NCBI GenBank assembly: GCA_037043015.1
Contig: CM073323.1
Coordinates: 13,699,758-13,763,757 of the forward strand
Direction of reading: 5' to 3'
Source: Bryum argenteum
Taxonomy: Eukaryota > Streptophyta > Bryopsida > Bryales > Bryaceae
DNA length: 64,000 nucleotides
Shown: piece after piece, positions 57,833 through 64,000 of the stretch
How the letters are laid out: each line of letters begins with the position of its first letter
Position numbering within the stretch: the first letter of the stretch is position 1
Position numbers and translations under genes: made by a program
The notes under the pieces: generated by a model
Databases searched by the model: none
What the model was told of the DNA's origin: nothing
What the model saw: only the letters and a program-made list of their open reading frames with translations

Positions 57833-59257
57833 TCACTTCATCTCCAAAAAGAACTCCTTCGCTTGAAAATCATTAGGAATTTGTAAATATTCCAAAATTT
57901 CTGATAATGTTTTATCTTTGCTTTGAATCAAATAGTTATGCAGTATCGCACAACACTTAATAACATCCGGTACAAAACCCACCCTCAATTTTGTTTTGTT
58001 ATCCATTTCCTTGAATCTTGCTTTGAAAATTCCAAAAGCGCGTTCTACAACGACCCTTGTTGAGCTATGATGTGTATTAAACATTTTGTAATTATCTGTT
58101 AATTCCATAGCGGGACTTGCTTTAAATGGTGTTATAAGCCATGGTGCTAAAGGATAAGCCTTATCTGCAATGATATAGGGTTTTATATCAACACTTGGAA
58201 TAAAATCAGTAGGCTTATTATTTAATCCACGAATTTTTCCATCTCTAGCCAATTTATAGAATTCGGTTTGTTGAAAATGTGATGAGTCATGATTGCATCC
58301 CGGGAGTCCAAATGTATATATAAGTGAAACAACACTCATTATCAACTATAGCTTGCATAATCAAACTACAAAACCCTTTTTGTTGATGTAATCTTCTCGA
58401 CGCAACGATCGGGAGGTGGATTAATATGTACATGTGTACCATCCAATGCCCCAAGGCGGTGAGCTAATCCTTTTTGCCTTGAAATTCAATTGCAATACGT
58501 TTTAATTTATCCAACTCGAGGCCACTCCAATTTGTATGATAGTCTCTTATTTACAATTTTCACAAAATCTTTTAATATTTCATAAAACCGTTGATCGTCC
58601 AATTCCAAAAAGATGAGAGACTAGATTTATGGAGGATCCACTTGTTAATTTAAACAATGCAACAGCAACCCTTTTTTCAACTGCAATTGGCGTTCTCCAA
58701 TTGGTGGTTTGTTTTTTCAAACCATCTCTGAGCTCATCACATAATTTCAGAAATGTTTTCTTTCTGCAATGTAGAATATCAAACCATAAATGGGAAGGGT
58801 ATTCTTCCATCAAAAAAGTAGAAAACCACGTCATACATCGGGGCATGACATACCACCGATTTGTCAAATCAAGCATAAACCTTTTTAAAATACACAAAAC
58901 TTGAGTGTATTGCATAATAATATATGCTACATTATCTTCAAGATTGATATCAATAATAGGGTTGTATATATTCCGGGCATGATGGTAAAAGATGTTAATG
59001 ATATACAAAATGTTTGTCCTAGGTTCATAATGTTGTCCTCCAAGTTGTACTATTTCAACCAATAGCATTGTTAGTACAAATATCATTGATGACAACATTG
59101 CCTCCATATTTTGTTTTTTTTCAGAAGACAAAGGCATCAAATTTATTTCTTCTTCAATATCTATTTCGTTTTCCAACATGCTGTGAGCTCCATATCTCAT
59201 TACAGCTTCTTCAAGAATATTTTCTGGACGGTGTTCCATATTTCCCAAGGGCTCCAT
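57833..59257 (-). pseudogene. PIF/Harbinger DDE transposase (HARBI1/ALP1-like), frameshifted
   Basis: The N-terminal frame (59257-58580) has an acidic leader, a hydrophobic helix, then YPSHLWFDILHCRKKTF, PIAVEKRVAVALFKL and HLFGIGRSTV, the helix-turn-helix part of Harbinger transposases. The nuclease core follows: the first Asp in GALDGTHVHINPP (codon 58443-58441), the second in GLPGCNHDSSHF (58288-58286) and Glu in VVVERAFGIFKARF (58045-58043). The C-terminus ends FFLEMK at a stop at 57833. At least two or three frameshifts between 58580 and 58320 break the gene. The ATG chosen is the first in the N-terminal frame; upstream sequence also reads open to a possible splice acceptor at 59287. Such transposases work with the Myb-like partner protein to cut element ends. 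This copy is probably inactive. Confidence 0.85.
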
Positions 59258-59468
59258 TTCAACCTGATGGCCTGTACACCAGAGCAATAAAATTGAAGTA
59301 ATTATCTAATTGTATGTAATCCAAATAATTTTATAATTATAAATTTTTATACGTCCTTAATACATGGAACTAACATCACATATCAAATCCTCATTTTATA
59401 TCAAACTTTAAATAATAAAAGAAACTAAACATTCATAAACAACCATTATTTATAAATAAAGAACATAC

Positions 59469-60994
59469 CTTCACCAACAACGTATTCTTGATTTCTCCAT
59501 GATTGCTTAGCGCAAATATAATATCTCGTATTTTATTTCGCTTATTTTGAACATCGATACTAGAAACCGCTTTTTGGTAAGTCAGTAAATTTTTAACAAA
59601 ATACTTATGCATTAGTATAAAACGTAGAATAAAAATAATAATCAAAGTTGTTTTGCACTAATCACTTGCTCTTAGTTACAAGACATACAATTATTTTAAA
59701 GTAATACAAAATGATATAAGTTGTGTTTAGTGTATGCTTACAAAATTTTCATATCCACAAGAATCGTTCAACTTGAACTTCGAAGGTGCCGATTGAAGAA
59801 ATAATTCAACATAATGGAGAAGAAATAATCCACAATCATAACCGTTTGTCTGCTGAGGCACCTAATATCATTACAGTTCAATGTATAAGCAGGTGTACAA
59901 ATAATTACTCACAAGTATATACCATGTATTTTTATTTGAGTAATGTACAGTGTGCAACGTACCTCAATATTTTCGTATTTTATGTTTGCAATTGCCTCCT
60001 GTAACAAATCACTTTCCAATGATTGTTGGCTTTGTAAGTAGTGAAAAATGAATCTGCAGTGTAATGTTCCATGCATTGGTTAGTTAAGAAGGAGTTTCAA
60101 ACAAGTCAAAGACAATGTAGTATCTATGGCTTTAATATAAATAACCAATATCCAAATTAAATGATATTCAATATACATACTTCCGAATTGGATCTTCTAT
60201 GTCCAAGTGTGTGAATTTACTAAGAATTCAAATGCAAGATGCATGTTTCACCAACATCGTTGTTTCCTGCACAATTAGAGCACAATTTGAGAAAATGTAT
60301 GAATTTAATCACTTCTATATATTTACATCATTCAAACTACTTTGATTTGAAGCACATTTGGATTTGAATCGTAATTGAAACTTACCTCTACCGTTTCCAA
60401 TGAGGCCAAGATGACTAATGATGATAAGACTCCAATGTTCACTACAAGAATAAATTACAAAATTAGTTACAATAAAATTAAAAGATGTGAACATCAATTT
60501 CTTAAAGTAAGATAAGAATGTAAATTAAAAAGGTAAATTCTACAAAAAGTAAAAGGTTTTCAGAAATATGTACCTTTTATTAATTGGTATAAAAATATAC
60601 TCTTTTTCGAGTAAATTTACTCCACGAGTCCATCTAGACAGAGATTCAAAAGTGGAATATCCTTGTACGACTTGCATGAGTTTGGTGAAGAAAAAGCAAG
60701 TGAAACAAAAAAGTTTGTTCGGTGATGGAATCCTCACATGCAAATATCTACAAAAAATCGACAAAATTGTTAGTTTAACATCTGGTATGACTGTACGTGT
60801 CATTTCAATTACCATTAAATAAAAATTACTGAAAAAAGAAAAAAAAAAACTTACCTAATATAGAAATCAATTAGAATATCGTTTAGGTATACGCAGGGTT
60901 GCAACCTGTCAATATCTGCACCCCTAATGTCCATGCCATCACTATACATATAATTGTAATATGATACAATAACAAGATCAGATGTTGAAGCCAT
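59469..60994 (-). pseudogene. Ulp1/SENP-type SUMO protease (peptidase C48) gene
   Basis: Exons with canonical junctions: 60994-60855, 60747-60574, 60441-60386, 60266-60181, 60053-59963, 59861-59742 and about 59640-59469. Family landmarks in order: DIDRLQPCVYLNDILIDFYI; KLFCFTCFFFTKLMQV; RWTRGVNLLEKEYIFIPIN; SEHWSLIIISHLG with the catalytic His; CILHLNS, where the family has HLDS; SKFTHLDIEDPIRK; and VPQQTNGYDCGLFLLHYVEL with the Gln and the catalytic Cys. In the fourth exon a two-base deletion after CILHLNS shifts the frame, and the catalytic Asp appears as Asn, so the copy is likely inactive. The phases of the first six exons agree once that deletion is allowed for. Ulp1 proteases mature SUMO and remove it from proteins. 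The N-terminal regulatory region of host ULP2/SENP6-type enzymes is missing: the domain begins within about 20 residues of the ATG. The last exon's acceptor and the C-terminus are uncertain. Confidence 0.8.
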
Positions 60995-60999
60995 GGAGA

Positions 61000-62490
61000 A
61001 AAGAAGTGTTATATTAGAAGAAAATATTTGCAAATCTTTAAAATATGGAAGACGATAATATCAAAACTCTCATAAATGGGGTACCTCAAAATCACCATTT
61101 ACTTAATTGAATTCGAAAGTGCAAAATTCCCTATTAAAAATATGAAATGTACAAGTCTTGTAAGGAAAATAATGAAAGAAACTAGTCAATTTTACAATAT
61201 CCTTGGCTATATTTATATCAACTATGTAATAATATAATATATATCTATAATAAAATATAAAGTGGTAAACTTAAGTGAGTGTTATCATATGTAAAGTTGA
61301 GATTTTTAAATTCAAAGTAGATCAATTCATTATAGTTCAGTGAGTGTTATCATTGTTCAAGTAGCGCTTTTTTAAACCAAAATAAATATATTCACTAAAG
61401 TCAAGTGAGTGTTATCATTGTGAAAGTTAAGCTCTTTACATCCAAAGAGGAATACCGTATAGGAAAACATATCTTAACCCTTAACCCTTAACCCCTCGTA
61501 TGCGGTAGTTTCAAAAAACGACATTTTGGATGAAAAACAAAAACATTGAAGACCCATATTTTCATCATCAAATCTAATTTGTGTATTCAAGATCGCAGAC
61601 CTATAAAAGGAAGTATGACTTAATGGCAAGCATTGTAGTGAAGGCAACTTTTCCTTTTGGGATTCCAAACACAAGGCATATTTAACCATTCCAACCTAAT
61701 TATACGAAATCAATTTTTTTTAATATAAATTTTTTACAAGAGTAAGATCATTAGATGCATCATAACTACTTTCTAGTTATAAGTTTTTTTTTATTAAATT
61801 AACTTTAATATTTGATTTGCAATGAGGTTTGTACAATGAAAAAATGGAAAAAATGTATGATTTCTGAGGATGTAGATCTCCCATACAAACCGTTAGATTT
61901 TTACTTTATTTTTTGGGATGGATTCCATTAGTAGTCTAGTTTTAGTGGTAGAATCCTTAACCTAATCAAAGACGTGTTGAACGTAGGTTATAAATTACAA
62001 GTAATTATTAAATAGTGAACTATGGCATATTTTCTTTACTGTTAGCTTAATCTATATTAATTTTATCACATATTTGGAACTACCAAAATTTATTGTAAGC
62101 ATTTATTTATATGTGTTTTTTTTACTTATTTCATGTTATTGGAAGTACCTTGTCCAGTGTAAGTAATGAAAATATGTAAGTTTTGGTATAAATATCAAAT
62201 GTGAAAAAGGTACATTAATTTTAGGAACGGTTGTAACACGATAAAAGCAAGAAGGGTCAAAATATATAAATGTGATTTTATTATTAATTAGAGTAATAGT
62301 TTATTTTCAATGAAATTTAAAGATACAATAAATGTGTATAAGTAAAAGTCGGTTCCAAAATGATTTATATATACAAGTATATTGATGTTTAAACTAATAT
62401 GATTTTTTATTGAATCCTCATAAGTGAGAGTTACTATAGATCATTTTAATCTGTGTCTGAATATACTTTTGTTGGATTCTTTCCATTATT
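61000..62490. other. Divergent intergenic region between Ulp1 and Myb-like genes
   Basis: AT-rich, presumably with the promoters of both genes. 61275-61450 holds three direct copies, spaced 64-65 bp, of a unit starting AGTGAGTGTTATCAT. A TTAACCC triplet run lies at 61475-61492. No coding sequence seen. Confidence 0.4.
61275..61450. repeat. Three direct repeats of about 64 bp
   Basis: Copies begin at about 61275, 61339 and 61404, each with AGTGAGTGTTATCAT, then a GTAAAGTTGAG-like block and a CCAAA-TA-ATTCA block. They lie in the divergent promoter region inside the Harbinger-like interval and could be protein-binding repeats or subterminal repeats. Confidence 0.6.
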
Positions 62491-63454
62491 ATGGATTACT
62501 TAGATACCATGAGTCTTGAGGGGGAGAGAGATATTAAATTAGAAGATGAAGCAGAGGAGTCTCAAGAAGAGGGAGGGAATACTCAAATTGAACCAGACGT
62601 CAAAGGGAAAAAGAAAATATTTATATGGAGTAAAGCCCAAGCACTCGCATTGATTGAGTTGAAAGAAGAGGAGTTCAAAGAAGAAAGTAAAGGTAAAAAG
62701 ACATCTTTTAAGTCTAGAGAGTCCAAGTGGAAAAAAATTTTAAAATATCTGCAAGAAAAACCTTTATTTGGAAGTGCGGAACTTGATATGGATAAATTAT
62801 GTCATAAATGGGATAATTTGATTAAGGATTTTAGAGCATACAAGAATTATATTGAGAAGACATCAGGAGGTGGTAATCCATGGGTGTTGAATAGAGAAGA
62901 TCGGAAGAAAGCAAAACTACCCGCAACGATGGATCAAACAATGTACGACAATATGAATAGTTGGTTCGGAAAATCTGGAAAATTTATTGGTAATATACCA
63001 ACGATTGATTCATTGATCAAAAAGATGAAGATGCAACACGTGGTGGGATGGACGTAGAAGGCGCGCGTGAGGAAATTGAAGTAGAAGAAACTTCAAAAGA
63101 TAGAGAGACGACTAGAAAAAGAAAAGCCCACAATGAAGGTTCCAAATGAGCGTCTCAAAAAGGTAGATCGAGAAGTAGAAGACACTTTATACCGTTAAAG
63201 GTAAGAGACCAACTCTTGAACGATAATCTTGCAAAGACAATCGATTTTCGGCGATAATGCTTACAACCAAGAAAAAAAGATATCGGGAGGAGTCACAAGC
63301 CCGTCAAAGCATGTTGGATCCGGAACGCAGACGTCTCACTCTTGATCAAGAAAGAAACAATCGACACGGAGCGCACTAGATGATATCTTGATTTTTGTCA
63401 ATAGTTTAGCACAATCGGCGGCTACAATTGCAAATTCCGTGAAAGAGAAAACGT
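62491..63454 (+). pseudogene. Myb/SANT-like (trihelix) Harbinger accessory protein, 3' end frameshifted
   Basis: ATG at 62491 opens a frame of 188 codons to 63057. An acidic N-terminus of about 45 residues is followed by a Myb/SANT-like domain: KIFIWSKAQALALIELKEEE, SKWKKILKYLQEKP, DKLCHKWDNLIKDFRAYKNY, then GNPWVLNREDRKKAKLP and a helix to about residue 175. This matches the DNA-binding second protein of PIF/Harbinger elements, which helps the transposase into the nucleus and onto element ends. After IDSLIKK a frameshift is likely: the alternative frame continues with an acidic tail and an RKRK cluster, and family-like sequence (ILIFVNSLAQSAATIANSVKEKT) reappears at 63387-63454. The main domain is intact. 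It diverges from the protease and transposase genes. Confidence 0.75.
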
Positions 63455-64000
63455 AGTGATGATTAAAAAAAAATAGCATTTTAGATCTCATCTTAAGGAT
63501 TATGTACTTGTCATTTTCAATGATCTCTAAAGGTTCAAGGATTGTGTTCATTTTGTTTTTGAATAAAGGGTTGTGATTTATTTTTTCTTAATTAATTCCA
63601 AGTACTCGAATTTCATCTAGTATGAACTTGTATATATCTCAAGAGACATACATATGTCTTACTAACTCAATATAATCTAACCCCTAAACATTCCAAATGT
63701 TTTTTTGTACACTATGAATGAAGGGCCTTAACTTTGAAGAGCCATACAAGAACTCCGTCATTGATTTTGTTTTGAACCTTTTTGTACATTTTCAATTAAG
63801 GGCCTAAACTTTAAAAAATTCTTCAGCGCTAAATAATTAATTTTTTGAGGGCTAAATAATTTATTTATTGAGGCCTAAGTGACAAGTTTTTTTAGGGCTA
63901 AATGACATATTTTTTTGAGGAGTAAATAATAAGTTTTTGAGGGCTAATTATTAAATTTTTTGAGGGTTAAATAATAATAATTATTATTATTTTTTTATCT
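63455..64000. repeat. AT-rich tail with GAGGGCTAAATAA-type repeats
   Basis: From about 63820 to the end, at least five spaced copies of TTTTTGAGGGCTAAATAA with small changes, spaced roughly 25-35 bp. The array runs off the window. It could be the subterminal region of the Harbinger-like element. No gene seen. Confidence 0.5.

Larger units (their letters stand above)
57833..63454. mobile_element. PIF/Harbinger-like element, minimum extent, with Ulp1 protease cargo
   Basis: The interval contains the two genes that define autonomous PIF/Harbinger elements: a DDE transposase (minus, 59257-57833) and a Myb/SANT-like protein (plus, 62491-63454). Between them, on the minus strand, lies a Ulp1-type protease gene (60994-59469) ending only 212 bp before the transposase start codon. 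I could not identify terminal inverted repeats. The left one may lie at 56.7-57.8 kb and the right one beyond 63.5 kb or outside the window. The coordinates give only the coding core. Alternatively the Ulp1 gene is a host relic that two element fragments happen to flank. Confidence 0.5.

Noticed and set aside
61470-61495. Telomere-like CTTAACCC repeats
   Set aside because: Only three units, and TTAACCC is not the standard plant telomere heptamer; too short to mean anything.

Overview
The window looks like nuclear DNA of a streptophyte, most likely a land plant. The evidence is a plant-type cytochrome c gene with the plant N-terminal extension, a 23-exon NAP1/GNARLED gene of the SCAR/WAVE complex whose C-terminus carries plant-style SGPLDY/SGPLSY motifs, a B3-domain remnant, and plant-style transposons (Ty3/gypsy, CACTA, PIF/Harbinger, Stowaway-like and Tourist-like MITEs). 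I cannot name the species. The cytochrome c differs enough from the seed-plant form I remember that an early-diverging lineage is possible, but that is inference.

Layout. 1-3313 is the right-hand part of a CACTA element full of GACATC/GATGTC motifs. About 3400-4890 and 20587-20900 are two halves of an unrecognised, decayed intron-containing gene split by a 15.7 kb Tat/Athila-like LTR retrotransposon (4898-20581, 5-bp target duplication GGCGT). That element carries extra coding sequence downstream of pol, and its 5' LTR is interrupted by a 1.24 kb non-autonomous CACTA element containing a tRNA-like module. 20.9-24.6 kb is unassigned apart from a 31-bp-stem hairpin. 24617-30759 is a decayed chromovirus on the minus strand (target duplication CCTTT) whose LTRs carry heat-shock-element-like arrays upstream of a TATA box. 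30.8-38.7 kb is AT-rich with one broken U1-type zinc-finger gene.

The well-supported host genes are cytochrome c (39161-40362, plus, three exons) and NAP1 (53055-45876, minus, 23 exons, 1395 residues). Between them lie a Stowaway-like MITE, a Tourist-like MITE, a 7-bp tandem array and a broken B3-domain gene. 54.6-56.2 kb holds CACTA-like non-autonomous elements, one with a Stowaway-like MITE inserted exactly in its right terminus.

The most unusual region is 57.8-63.5 kb. A PIF/Harbinger DDE transposase gene and a Ulp1-type (C48) SUMO-protease gene lie 212 bp apart on the minus strand, and a Myb/SANT-like Harbinger accessory gene diverges from them on the plus strand. All three are damaged. 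The arrangement suggests a Harbinger element that carried a Ulp1 protease, a cargo better known from Mutator-like and CACTA elements. Repeat copies in the window also differ recurrently at CAG/CTG sites (CAG in one copy, CGA in the other), which may be a base-calling signature rather than biology.
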